This document shows, piece after piece, positions 45,098 to 53,288 of a stretch of 64,000 nt of DNA. This stretch comes from Aquimonas sp044377145 (lineage in GTDB: Bacteria; Pseudomonadota; Gammaproteobacteria; Xanthomonadales; Xanthomonadaceae), in NCBI RefSeq assembly GCF_044377145.1, contig NZ_JBILJQ010000009.1, positions 1 to 64,000 on the forward strand, in the 5' to 3' direction. Both the position numbers and the translations under genes were made by a program. Every line of letters begins with the position of its first letter. The first letter of the stretch is position 1. The notes under the pieces are model-generated. The model did no database searches and was not told where the DNA came from. It saw only the letters and a program-made list of their open reading frames with translations.

Positions 45098-45700
45098 ATG
45101 AGTTCCGACCCTACCGCGATACTGAGTGCCGCCCGAGGCGGCGATGCCGCTGCGTTCCGTCAGCTGGTCGAGCTGCACAGCCGGGCGGTGTTTCAGCTGT
45201 GCTGGCGCATTACCCGCGATGTCGCGCTGGCCGAAGACGCCGCGCAGGAGGCCTTCTACAAGGCCTGGCGTGCGCTGGCCGAGTTCGACGGCCGCGCCGC
45301 GTTCTCGACCTGGCTGCATCGGATTGCGGTCAACGCCGCGCTGGAGCAGCTGCGCCGCAACGCGCGCCATCGACATCAGCAAAGCGAGTCCGATGCCGAC
45401 GGCGAGGACGCGTCATCGCTGGATCTGTTCGTCGATGCCGAGCCCGATGTTGATACCGAATCCCACCACGCTGCGCCCGGCCCACAGGCACATGCGCGTG
45501 CCGCCGAGCTGGCGACGCGGGTGAGCGCGGAGCTCACGCAGATGAGCGTGATGGAGCGCACCGCCTTCGTGCTGCGGCATGTCGAGGGCGAATCGCTGGA
45601 GCAGATCGCCGCCCAGCTGTCGCTCAACATCGGCCAAAGCAAACAGGCGATTTTCCGCGCCGTGCGCAAGCTGCGCGCGGCGCTGCAGGACTGGAGCTAG
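45098..45700 (+). CDS. ECF RNA polymerase sigma factor
   Basis: 200 residues. Region 2 has AVFQLCWRITRDVALAEDAAQ plus EAFYKAWRAL and the FSTWLHRIAVNAAL helix. An acidic linker (residues 90-120) joins region 4, MSVMERTAFVLRHVEGESLEQ, the helix-turn-helix for -35 binding. The RpoE-like form is usually bound by an anti-sigma factor, and one follows three bases downstream. It starts a four-gene operon with two HEAT-repeat exported proteins. Confidence 0.9.
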   Translation: MSSDPTAILSAARGGDAAAFRQLVELHSRAVFQLCWRITRDVALAEDAAQEAFYKAWRALAEFDGRAAFSTWLHRIAVNAALEQLRRNARHRHQQSESDADGEDASSLDLFVDAEPDVDTESHHAAPGPQAHARAAELATRVSAELTQMSVMERTAFVLRHVEGESLEQIAAQLSLNIGQSKQAIFRAVRKLRAALQDWS

Positions 45701-45703
45701 AGC

Positions 45704-46471
45704 ATGACCACGACGTCGCCGATCGATGACCGCGAGCTGATCCTCTACCACTACCGCGATGGCCTGCCGCAGGCGCGATTGCGCGAGATCGATACAGCGC
45801 TGGCGATCGATGTCGCGCTGTCGGCGCGCTATGCCGGCCTGTGCGCCACGCTCGATGCCAGTGCGCTGGATCTGCCTCCCGAGCCCGCGCAGGGGCTTTC
45901 AGACCGGATCTGGCAAGGTCTGTCGGCGCGTGCAGCGGCTGATGCCGCGGTGCCGCCACAGGCGCGGTTGAGCCATCGACACGGCTTTGGCCGACGTCGA
46001 CTGCAGCGCGGCCTGGCTGCGGGTATCGCTGCGGCCGTGCTGCTGTCGGTGAGTTTCATGGCCGGACGCGAGCATGGCCTGCAGCAACAGCCGCCAACGC
46101 CCGTCGTTGCCAGCGAGCGCGTGTATGCGAATGTTCTGGCACAGCACCTCGATAGCACGCGGCGGGCACTGATGACCGCGGTGAACGTCGACGGCGACAG
46201 CCTGCGAGTTGGCAATGCGGAGCTGGCGCGCGCGCTGATCGACAACAACCGGCTCTATCTAGCCGCGGCGCGCCATAGCGGCGACACCCGCCTGGTCGAT
46301 CTGCTGCAGACGCTGGAGCCTGTGTTGATCGAGCTGGCTAACCCGGCGCAGGCCGATGACATCCAACTGCGTACAGGTCTGGGCGATTTCGTCGAGCGTT
46401 CGGATCTGATCTTCCAGGTGCGCGCGGCGGAAGCCGGCCTGCGCGCCCGCAACGCGATCACCAGCACCTGA
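45704..46471 (+). CDS. Membrane-anchored anti-sigma-like protein
   Basis: 255 residues: a cytoplasmic N-terminal part (1-100), one transmembrane helix (about 106-122), and a helical periplasmic domain (130-255). Size, topology and the three-base distance from the sigma gene indicate an anti-sigma factor. The HxxxCxxC zinc motif of ZAS anti-sigmas is absent. Signals sensed by the periplasmic domain would release the sigma factor. Role is inferred from context. Confidence 0.75.
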   Translation: MTTTSPIDDRELILYHYRDGLPQARLREIDTALAIDVALSARYAGLCATLDASALDLPPEPAQGLSDRIWQGLSARAAADAAVPPQARLSHRHGFGRRRLQRGLAAGIAAAVLLSVSFMAGREHGLQQQPPTPVVASERVYANVLAQHLDSTRRALMTAVNVDGDSLRVGNAELARALIDNNRLYLAAARHSGDTRLVDLLQTLEPVLIELANPAQADDIQLRTGLGDFVERSDLIFQVRAAEAGLRARNAITST

Positions 46472-46538
46472 TATCCGCCTGACGGATGTCGTGTATCCGA
46501 AACCCGTTGCACCCTCATTCAAGGACAGGAGTCCGGCC

Positions 46539-47783
46539 ATGATGAATCGAATCACTCGCCCGCTCGCGCTGCCGCTGCGCGCGCTCGGCTTCGCCCTGGC
46601 GCTGGCGGTCGGCTCTGCCGCCGCCGCCCCCGATGACCGCGCCATGGCGCCCAGCGGCAGCGCCAGCCAGACCCTGTATTGGCAGGGCCATGAACAGTTG
46701 AAACAGGGTCGCTGGGAGCAGGCCCTGCAGCTGTTCCTCGAACTGGAGCAGCAGCTGCGTCGCGACGAGCCGGCAGCGGCCGACAGCGCGCTGTACTGGC
46801 AGGCCTACGCACAGCGTCAGGGACGCCGCGTGGCTGAGGCTCGCGCCACCGTCGAGCGCCTGCAGCGCGAGTTCCCGCAAAGCCGCTGGCTGGCCGAAGC
46901 GCAAAGTCTGCTCGGCGCACCCGCTGCTGCCACCAGCGTTGCAGCCGACGCTGCTGAGCGCGAAGACCTGGTCGAATCCGCTCTGGCGGGCCTGCTGTCC
47001 GCGCCCTCCGAGCGTGCGCTGCCCTTGCTGCAGCGGGTGATCGCCGGCAACTACAGCGCACGCAGCAAGGAGCGGGCGTTGTTTGTGTTGAGCCAGATCG
47101 ATGATCCACAGGCCAGCGCGCAGATTCTGCAGATCGCCCGCAGCGGCGAGCCTGACTTGCGCGACCGCGCGATCCGCATGCTCGGCATGTCCGGCAACGA
47201 CGCCGCCCGGCAAGCGCTGCAAACCCTGTATCGCGACAGTTCGGAGTTGAAGGTGCGGCAGTCGGTGCTGCAAGCCTGGATGATCAGCTCGGATTCCGCC
47301 TCCATGCTGCAGGCCGCGCAGACGGATCCTTCCACCGAGCTGCGCGCCGAGGCGGTGCGTCTGCTTGGGGCGATGGGGGCCTTGGACGAGTTGCGCCAGC
47401 TGCTCTCCACAAGCACCGACGCCGATGTGCAGGAGTCGGCTTTGGACGCGCTCGGTATTGCGGGCGCCAGCGACGATCTCGTCGCAGTCGCCACGGGCAA
47501 GGCCGCGCTACCGCTGCGCATGCAGGCCCTGCGCGGACTCGGCATCGCCGGTGCCGGCGAGCAGCTGGTCGCGTTGTACCCGCGGCTGGAGTCGGCGGAA
47601 CTGAAGGCTGCAGCGCGCGAGGGTCTGCTGATCAGCGGCCACCAGAGCGGCCTGCGGCAGCTCTACAACGCAGCGCAGGACGCGGACGAAAAGCGTGAGC
47701 TGCTGAAGCTGGTCAGCCTGCTCGGCGGTGACGATGCGCTGGATGCGATCGAACAAGCGATTGAAGAGGGAGAAGGTCGATGA
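46539..47783 (+). CDS. Exported HEAT-repeat protein with N-terminal TPR-like helices
   Basis: 414 residues. A signal peptide (cut near AAAAP, residue 30) is followed by TPR-like helices (QTLYWQGHEQLKQGRWEQAL, about 43-110). From about 165 the chain is a HEAT-type solenoid of some seven 30-residue repeats (for example LRDRAIRMLGMSGND, RAEAVRLLGAMGALD). Such scaffolds bind proteins. Third gene of the sigma/anti-sigma operon, 67 bases after the anti-sigma gene and overlapping the next by ATGA. AGGACAGGAG sits upstream. Function unknown. Confidence 0.78.
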   Translation: MMNRITRPLALPLRALGFALALAVGSAAAAPDDRAMAPSGSASQTLYWQGHEQLKQGRWEQALQLFLELEQQLRRDEPAAADSALYWQAYAQRQGRRVAEARATVERLQREFPQSRWLAEAQSLLGAPAAATSVAADAAEREDLVESALAGLLSAPSERALPLLQRVIAGNYSARSKERALFVLSQIDDPQASAQILQIARSGEPDLRDRAIRMLGMSGNDAARQALQTLYRDSSELKVRQSVLQAWMISSDSASMLQAAQTDPSTELRAEAVRLLGAMGALDELRQLLSTSTDADVQESALDALGIAGASDDLVAVATGKAALPLRMQALRGLGIAGAGEQLVALYPRLESAELKAAAREGLLISGHQSGLRQLYNAAQDADEKRELLKLVSLLGGDDALDAIEQAIEEGEGR

Positions 47784-48859
47784 GCATCGTCAGTGTGTTG
47801 TGGGCGCGGCTGCGTCAGGAGCTGCAAGATTGGCGTGGCGGCGCGTTGCAGCTGCGGCTTTTGAGTCAGCTGCAGAGTGCCTGGCTGCTGATGGCCCTGC
47901 TGAGCCCGCAGCCCGCGCTCGCGCAGCCGCTGGAAGGCGCCCCAACTGAGGGTTGGGCGCACTGGCAGGTGCCCAAGCAGGCCGGGACCGGCGTGGCGTG
48001 CTGCATCGATGGCGCTGACCTGAAAGGGCGAGGCTGCAACCTCGACGCGCGTGCCAACACCTATCACGTCAATGCGTCTGCATCGGAATTGACCGTGACC
48101 GACCGGCTGGATGTCTACGTGCGCTTTGCGGGAAGTGAAGCGGTTGAAGTGCGCGCCTACGACGCCCAGTGCCCGGTGCACTCGGCCGCCCCGCCGATCG
48201 AACTGGCCTCGACCAGCCCCGACAGCAGCGCCCGCTGGCTGGCCGCACAAAGCCTGCGCGGGCACAGCTCGCCAGGCCGAAAAAGCGAGCTGGGTGAGGG
48301 CGCGCTGGTGGCCTTGGCCCTGCACGCCACGCCCGTGGCCAGCTCGGCGCTGATCGATCTCAGCGCCGCCGGCAAGCCGGATGGGCTGCGCCGCAACGCT
48401 GCGTTCTGGCTGGGCCAGGTGCGCGGCGAGGCGGGTATCGAACAGGTGCTTGCACTTTCGCGCGGAGCCGAGTCGGACGGCTTTCTGGAGCATCTCGCCT
48501 TCGTGCTTTCAGAGTCGGAGTTGCCGCAGGCCCGCGCCGGTTTGAGTGCGCTCGCCGGTGCCGGACGCAGCGACTCCGTGCGCGGCGGCGCCTTGTTCTG
48601 GATCGCTCAAGCGGGCTGGGACGATGCCGAACAGCGCATCCTCGCCGCGCTGGCCGTCGATGCCACGCCGGAGCTGCAGGAGAAAGCAGTGTTCGCGCTA
48701 AGTCAGCTCAAGGACGGCGGTGATGAGGCCTTGATCCGCCTGCTGCAGGGCAGCTATCCGCGCGCCGCGAAGAAGCAGGCGTTGTTCTGGCTGGGCCAGT
48801 CGGGCTCGGATCGCGCACTCGAGTTTCTGGATCGCCATCTTGCAGATGGAGCTGGCTGA
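47780..48859 (+). CDS. Exported Cys-containing HEAT-repeat protein
   Basis: 359 residues. A long N-terminal segment ends in a signal-like hydrophobic core (WLLMALLSPQPALA, about 35-48). The next domain (55-135) has a Cys-Cys pair and two further Cys (GVACC, GCNLD, AQCPV), so oxidised disulfides are likely in the periplasm. From about 140 on come six or more HEAT-like repeats (RWLAAQSLRG, RNAAFWLGQV, GGALFWIAQAG). Translationally coupled (ATGA) to the previous HEAT protein, so the two probably act as a pair. Unknown family. Confidence 0.75.
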   Translation: MSIVSVLWARLRQELQDWRGGALQLRLLSQLQSAWLLMALLSPQPALAQPLEGAPTEGWAHWQVPKQAGTGVACCIDGADLKGRGCNLDARANTYHVNASASELTVTDRLDVYVRFAGSEAVEVRAYDAQCPVHSAAPPIELASTSPDSSARWLAAQSLRGHSSPGRKSELGEGALVALALHATPVASSALIDLSAAGKPDGLRRNAAFWLGQVRGEAGIEQVLALSRGAESDGFLEHLAFVLSESELPQARAGLSALAGAGRSDSVRGGALFWIAQAGWDDAEQRILAALAVDATPELQEKAVFALSQLKDGGDEALIRLLQGSYPRAAKKQALFWLGQSGSDRALEFLDRHLADGAG

Positions 48860-49046
48860 GCGCGGTCAAGCGTGGTCGTTCCGCACCCTGTGCGCGCCGG
48901 GTCGCGTGTGAGTCTGGATCGGTAGATGTCGCTGCGCCGGACGCTCCATCCTGGCGAGCTGCGATTCGAATACGCCGCCGCGGTGATGCCGAGCCGGCTC
49001 GGTAGAATGGCGGCCCGCCCCAAGGCTTGCTTGAGAGAATCTGCCG

Positions 49047-49976
49047 ATGACCAGCCCAGACCCGTATCCGATTGGCACACCCGGACAGCCCTGGGGCGAT
49101 GCAGAGCGCGCCATCTGGCTGTCGCGACAGACCAGACATCGCAGCTATGCGACGGATGTGTTGAGCCTGATCGAACCGCTGCGTGCGCGTTTCGATGTCG
49201 AACAGTACGGCCAGCTGGACTACGCGCCGGACAGCTACCCGCTGTTGGCCCTGCGCAGCCGCCACTGGAAAGAGAGCTTGCCCTGTGTGCTGGTGACTGG
49301 CGGTGTGCACGGATACGAGACCAGCGGCGTGCTCGGCGCGCTGCAGTTCGCTGCGACCCGGGCCGCGCAATACGAAGGGCGGGTCAACCTATTGATCGCA
49401 GCGTGCATCAGCCCTTGGGCGTATGAGCGTATTCACCGCTGGAATGCACACGCGATCGACCCGAACCGGTCCTTTCGCGAGGACAGTCCGGCGCAGGAGT
49501 CAGCTGCGTTGATGCGTCTGGTCGCACCCATTGCGGAGCAGGTGCTGTTGCATATGGATCTGCACGAGACCACCGATACCGACGAGAGTGAATTCCGCCC
49601 GGCGCTGGCGGCCCGCGATGGCAAGCAATCGGCTCCCGGCGAAATACCCGACGGCTTCTACACGGTCGGCGACAGCGACAACCCGCAGCTTGACTTCCAG
49701 CAGGCGGTGATCGCGGCCGTTGCCCAGGTCACCCATATCGCACCGGCCGATGCGCAGGGCGAGATCATCGGTTCTGCCGTGGTTGCGCCGGGCGTGATCC
49801 TGTATCCGTTCAAGCAGCTCGGTCTGTGCGCGGGGCTGACTTCAGCGCGCTTCACCAGCACCACCGAGGTCTACCCCGACAGCCCACGTGCAACACCGCA
49901 ACAGTGCAACGACGCCCAGGTGGCGGCGGTGTGTGCGGCGATCGATTTCGCCTTGAGCGCGGCGCGCGACGGCTGA
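49047..49976 (+). CDS. M14-family zinc carboxypeptidase-like protein
   Basis: 309 residues. Zinc ligands in TGGVHGYETSG (His88, Glu91) and LLHMDLHE (His173) match the M14/AstE-AspA family; DPNRSFRED carries the substrate-binding Arg141. It may trim peptides or acylated amino acids. N-terminal cleavable signal not seen, so it is probably cytoplasmic. It stands alone, ending before the bidirectional terminator at 50048. Relatives are annotated as M14 family metallocarboxypeptidases of unknown substrate. Confidence 0.82.
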   Translation: MTSPDPYPIGTPGQPWGDAERAIWLSRQTRHRSYATDVLSLIEPLRARFDVEQYGQLDYAPDSYPLLALRSRHWKESLPCVLVTGGVHGYETSGVLGALQFAATRAAQYEGRVNLLIAACISPWAYERIHRWNAHAIDPNRSFREDSPAQESAALMRLVAPIAEQVLLHMDLHETTDTDESEFRPALAARDGKQSAPGEIPDGFYTVGDSDNPQLDFQQAVIAAVAQVTHIAPADAQGEIIGSAVVAPGVILYPFKQLGLCAGLTSARFTSTTEVYPDSPRATPQQCNDAQVAAVCAAIDFALSAARDG

Positions 49977-50047
49977 GCTGGAGCAAGGCCCAGCTTGGGT
50001 CGAACCGAGGCGTGTCCCAAGCCAGTCGTGCGATCTCAACGAAAGCA

Positions 50048-50070
50048 AAGGGCCCGCAGAACGGGCCCTT
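50048..50070. terminator. Bidirectional terminator between M14 gene and dodecin
   Basis: AAGGGCCCG (50048-50056) and CGGGCCCTT (50062-50070) form a perfect 9-bp stem with a five-base loop. On the minus strand it continues into TTTGCTTTCG, serving the dodecin gene; on the plus strand the tail is weak but the position suits the M14 gene. Confidence 0.82.
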
Positions 50071-50136
50071 GTGCAAACACAGGCGGAGGTCGCTGCCTGA
50101 TTGCAGTCTCGGGTCGCGCCGCGGCTGCTCTGAGAT

Positions 50137-50343
50137 CTACTCGACGATGAAGCTGACCCGCATGTTGACCCGCCATTCGGTGATGGTGCCATCGGCGCTG
50201 GTGATGACCTTGGTCTCGTTGATCCAGGCGCCGCAGATGTTCTTGACGCTGTGTGCGACTTTCTTGAGGCCGCCCTGCACGGCATCTTCGATGCTCGTCG
50301 GCGATGCGGCGGAGACTTCGATGACCTTGGTGACTGTAGACAT
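50137..50343 (-). CDS. Dodecin family flavin-binding protein
   Basis: 68 residues, the exact dodecin size. The sequence shows VIEVSAASPTSIEDAVQGGL, the helix segment, and the flavin-stacking Trp in GAWINETKVI, then the RVNMRVSFIVE strand. Dodecins form dodecamers that store riboflavin, FMN or coenzyme A and quench flavin. It has its own start and ends before the terminator. The 122 bases to hflD downstream hold its promoter. Confidence 0.93.
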   Translation of the reverse strand: MSTVTKVIEVSAASPTSIEDAVQGGLKKVAHSVKNICGAWINETKVITSADGTITEWRVNMRVSFIVE

Positions 50344-50465
50344 GGCGTGATTCTCGCAAAGGCGTGCCGGATCGGCTGCCCGAGTCTACGCCAGGGCTTC
50401 CGCGCGAGCCGAAAAGCCGAATGCTCCGCCGGCAAGACGTTCAGTCAGGTTGCTGATGCAAACCC

Positions 50466-51077
50466 TCAGCGAGTGCTGCCCTCGATCAGGTAGCCCGCTG
50501 TCTTCAGTATCGCGCCGCGTCGAAGTGCGAGGTCCCAGTAGCTTCCGCCGACCTGGCGCCACAGCACCGCGGAGCGCACTGCTGCGAGCAGGGCCGCGCG
50601 GATCTGTGCCACCACGGCCGCCTGCGACAGCTGCAGCGGGTTGCCTTGCACCATCACCCGCGGCCTGAGCTGGCTGAGCGTGTCGGCGTAGAGATCGGCC
50701 AGGCGCTGGCTTACGGCGGTGTGGTCGCTGCCGAAGTGATCGCGCTGACGCTCGGCCGACTGGATCCCGCGGCGCAGGTCCTCCAGCATTTTCGGGTTCT
50801 TCGCCAGCTGCCGTTCCAGCTGCATCACGGTGACCGCCATCCGCGAAATCGCGGTGTCGCGCGCTTGGCCCTTGATCTGGCTGACGAGGCAGTTCAGCCC
50901 CGGCTGCAGTGCAACCACGCCGCCGTAAACCGCCTCGACGTTGGCGGCGTCCAGACGGAACACGCTGTCGATGCACGGGGAAACCAGTTCGGCGTCGGCG
51001 CGGCCGTCCTGCGAAATCTGACGGACAGCAGCCAGAGCCTGCAGCAGGCCGGCCAACGCGAGTACGCGGTCTTTCAT
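50466..51077 (-). CDS. hflD: High-frequency lysogenisation protein HflD homologue
   Basis: 203 residues, all helical. The N-terminal KDRVLALAGLLQALAAVRQI and YGGVVALQPGLNCLVSQ match HflD. In E. coli it binds the lambda CII protein; in most bacteria the role is unknown, but it is conserved next to mnmA. Its start overlaps the mnmA stop by ATGA. purB often follows but is not in the window on that side. Confidence 0.92.
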   Translation of the reverse strand: MKDRVLALAGLLQALAAVRQISQDGRADAELVSPCIDSVFRLDAANVEAVYGGVVALQPGLNCLVSQIKGQARDTAISRMAVTVMQLERQLAKNPKMLEDLRRGIQSAERQRDHFGSDHTAVSQRLADLYADTLSQLRPRVMVQGNPLQLSQAAVVAQIRAALLAAVRSAVLWRQVGGSYWDLALRRGAILKTAGYLIEGSTR

Positions 51078-52189
51078 GCAATCTCCATGGCGTGGGCCTC
51101 AAGCGGCGCGTCGGTGGCTTCGATCACCGCGCCGCCCAGACACACCTCGCCAGCATAGAAAACGATGGATTGGCCCGGAGTGACGGCGCGCTGCGGCCGC
51201 GCGAATCTCACCCGCAGACTGCCGTCGCTCTGGACATGGACTTCGCAGGCTTCATCGGCCTGGCGATAGCGGTGTTTGGCGGTGCATTCAAAACGCTCAG
51301 CGGGCGGCGCATCGTCAACCCAGTCGGGCAGGGCGCAGCGCAGCCGCTGCGACTGCAGGTAGGCGCTGTCGTGGCCCTGGTCGACGATCAACCGATTATT
51401 GTCGACGTCCTTGCCGACCACGAACCATGGCGCCTGCGGCCGGCCGCGCACGCCGCCGAGGTTCAAGCCCTCGCGCTGGCCGAGGGTGTAGAAGAACGCG
51501 CCGCTGTGGCGGCCGAGCAGCACGCCCTCGGGGTCGACGATTTCACCCTCGCGAGCTGGCAGGTAGCGGCCGAGGAACTCGCGGAAGTCGCGTTCGCCGA
51601 TGAAACAGATGCCGGTCGAGTCCTTCTTCGCGTGGGTCTGCAGCTGCGCCTCCGCCGCCAGACGACGCACTTCGGATTTCGGCAGCTCACCCACGGGGAA
51701 TAGTGTGGCGGCGAGCTGGGACTGACCCAGGGTGTAGAGGAAGTAGCTCTGATCCTTGCCGGCATCCTGTCCGCGCAGCAGCTGCCAGCGCCCCGCTTGC
51801 TTCCGCACCCGGGCGTAATGGCCGGTGGCGATGCGCTCGGCGCCCAGCGCGCGGGCGTGGTCCAGAAAGGTGCGGAACTTGATCTCGCGGTTGCAGAGGA
51901 TGTCAGGGTTGGGTGTGCGGCCGGCGCGGTACTCGGCGACGAAGTGCTCGAACACGCCGTCCCAGTATTCGGCGGCGAAGTTGCGGCTGTGGCAGCGGAT
52001 GCCCAGGCGACCGCAGACCGCGATCGCGTCCTTGCGGTCCTGCTCGGCGCGGCAGCCGCTTTCGCGTGCGTCTTCGACCCAGTTCTGCATGAACAGGCCC
52101 TCGATCGGTACGCCCTCGCGCTGCAACAGCAGGGCGGCGACCGACGAGTCGACGCCGCCGGACATCCCGACGATGACCGTGCCCTGCAT
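51074..52189 (-). CDS. mnmA: tRNA-specific 2-thiouridylase MnmA
   Basis: 371 residues. The PP-loop GMSGGVDSSVA (8-18), catalytic Cys99 in NPDILCNREIKF and Cys195 in STGICFIGER are present. It thiolates U34 at the wobble position of Lys, Glu and Gln tRNAs using ATP and a persulfide relay. Coupled to hflD (ATGA) and 6 bases after the Nudix gene. Confidence 0.97.
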   Translation of the reverse strand: MQGTVIVGMSGGVDSSVAALLLQREGVPIEGLFMQNWVEDARESGCRAEQDRKDAIAVCGRLGIRCHSRNFAAEYWDGVFEHFVAEYRAGRTPNPDILCNREIKFRTFLDHARALGAERIATGHYARVRKQAGRWQLLRGQDAGKDQSYFLYTLGQSQLAATLFPVGELPKSEVRRLAAEAQLQTHAKKDSTGICFIGERDFREFLGRYLPAREGEIVDPEGVLLGRHSGAFFYTLGQREGLNLGGVRGRPQAPWFVVGKDVDNNRLIVDQGHDSAYLQSQRLRCALPDWVDDAPPAERFECTAKHRYRQADEACEVHVQSDGSLRVRFARPQRAVTPGQSIVFYAGEVCLGGAVIEATDAPLEAHAMEIA

Positions 52190-52195
52190 GCCGGA

Positions 52196-52675
52196 TCAGC
52201 CCCGCACGTGCTTGACCAGCGACAGCGGCGCGCGCTGCCCAGCCAGATAGTCGTCGATCGCGGCGCGCACCAGCGGGCTGCGAAGTCGGGCGGCTTCCGC
52301 GTCCAGCTCGTCGGGGTTCAACCAGACGCAGCGGACGATGCCGCGGTCCAGCGTACGCTCCGGATCGTGGCTGAGGGCCTCGGCGGCGAACGCAAAGCGC
52401 ATGTAGGTCTTGCCGCCATCGGCCTGCCACAGATAGCTGCCGATGAAGGCAGTGGGTCGCACCGTCCAGCCGGTTTCCTCAAGTGCCTCGCGGGCGGCGG
52501 CTTCGATCAGACCTTCTTCCGGCTCCAGGTGACCCGCCGGCTGGTTAAGCACCAGACGTTCACGCACCGACTCCTCCACCAGCAAGAACCTGCCCTCGCG
52601 TACGATGACGCAGGCTACCGTGATGTCCGGATTGAAGTGGATGTCACTCTTGGGCACAGGTTGAACCGCCGGCAA
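52196..52675 (-). CDS. nudJ: Nudix hydrolase, NudJ-like phosphatase
   Basis: 159 residues from TTG 52675, or about 153 from GTG 52657; no ATG is present before the conserved domain. The Nudix box GHLEPEEGLIEAAAREALEE fits G-x5-E-x7-REUxEE with catalytic Glu66 and Glu67. NudJ removes pyrophosphate from thiamine pyrimidine intermediates and dihydroneopterin or related substrates. Upstream of mnmA as in Xanthomonas. The non-ATG start may lower expression. Confidence 0.87.
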   Translation of the reverse strand: MPAVQPVPKSDIHFNPDITVACVIVREGRFLLVEESVRERLVLNQPAGHLEPEEGLIEAAAREALEETGWTVRPTAFIGSYLWQADGGKTYMRFAFAAEALSHDPERTLDRGIVRCVWLNPDELDAEAARLRSPLVRAAIDDYLAGQRAPLSLVKHVRG

Positions 52676-52846
52676 AGAGGCGGAACTTTACAGCAGCGGG
52701 CCGCGTGGCACGCGCAGCGTTCAGCTTCGTCTGACGTCGCGCAGCCCGGTCCCGCCCCGGTTTTCGGCAATCGGGGCAGAGTGCGGCGGGCAGGATTTCA
52801 TGAGCCTGCCCTTGCATCTGGCCCGCGGGCATTCATATAGGTCGCC

Positions 52847-53209
52847 ATGATCGACGCCGCACATACTCAGCACATCCACCTTGGTGATCCCGATGGCGCC
52901 CCCGACAGCGAGCCCTCACGCGGGCTCGCCATCGAGGAAGCGCGCCCTGAAGTGATCCGGCCTCCGCTGTATCAGGTGGTCATCTTGAACGACGACTACA
53001 CCCCGATGGATTTCGTGGTCGAAGTCTTGCAGGTGTTCTTCGGCATGAACGCCGAGCGGGCCACCCAAGTGATGTTGCACGTCCATACACGCGGTAAAGG
53101 CGTGTGTGGGGTGTATACCCGTGAAGTAGCAGAAACCAAGGTTCAGCAGGTCAACGAATACTCGCGCAGCCATCAGCACCCGCTGATGTGCAGCATGGAA
53201 AAAGCGTAA
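52847..53209 (+). CDS. clpS: ATP-dependent Clp protease adaptor ClpS
   Basis: 120 residues. The conserved core VVILNDDYTPMDFVVEVLQ plus FF, then GVCGVYTREVAETKV, and the ClpA-binding tail are present. ClpS delivers N-degron substrates (Leu, Phe, Trp, Tyr N-termini) to ClpA. It lies 79 bases before clpA on the same strand and divergent from the Nudix gene. aat, which makes such N-termini, is 7 kb downstream. Confidence 0.97.
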   Translation: MIDAAHTQHIHLGDPDGAPDSEPSRGLAIEEARPEVIRPPLYQVVILNDDYTPMDFVVEVLQVFFGMNAERATQVMLHVHTRGKGVCGVYTREVAETKVQQVNEYSRSHQHPLMCSMEKA

Positions 53210-53288
53210 AAAATTGACGCATGGGCCCATTGGGGGCGCAGGCGGCGCAGCGGCAAGCGGTAGAAGGTCAGGCGCAAGGAGCCCCGAC

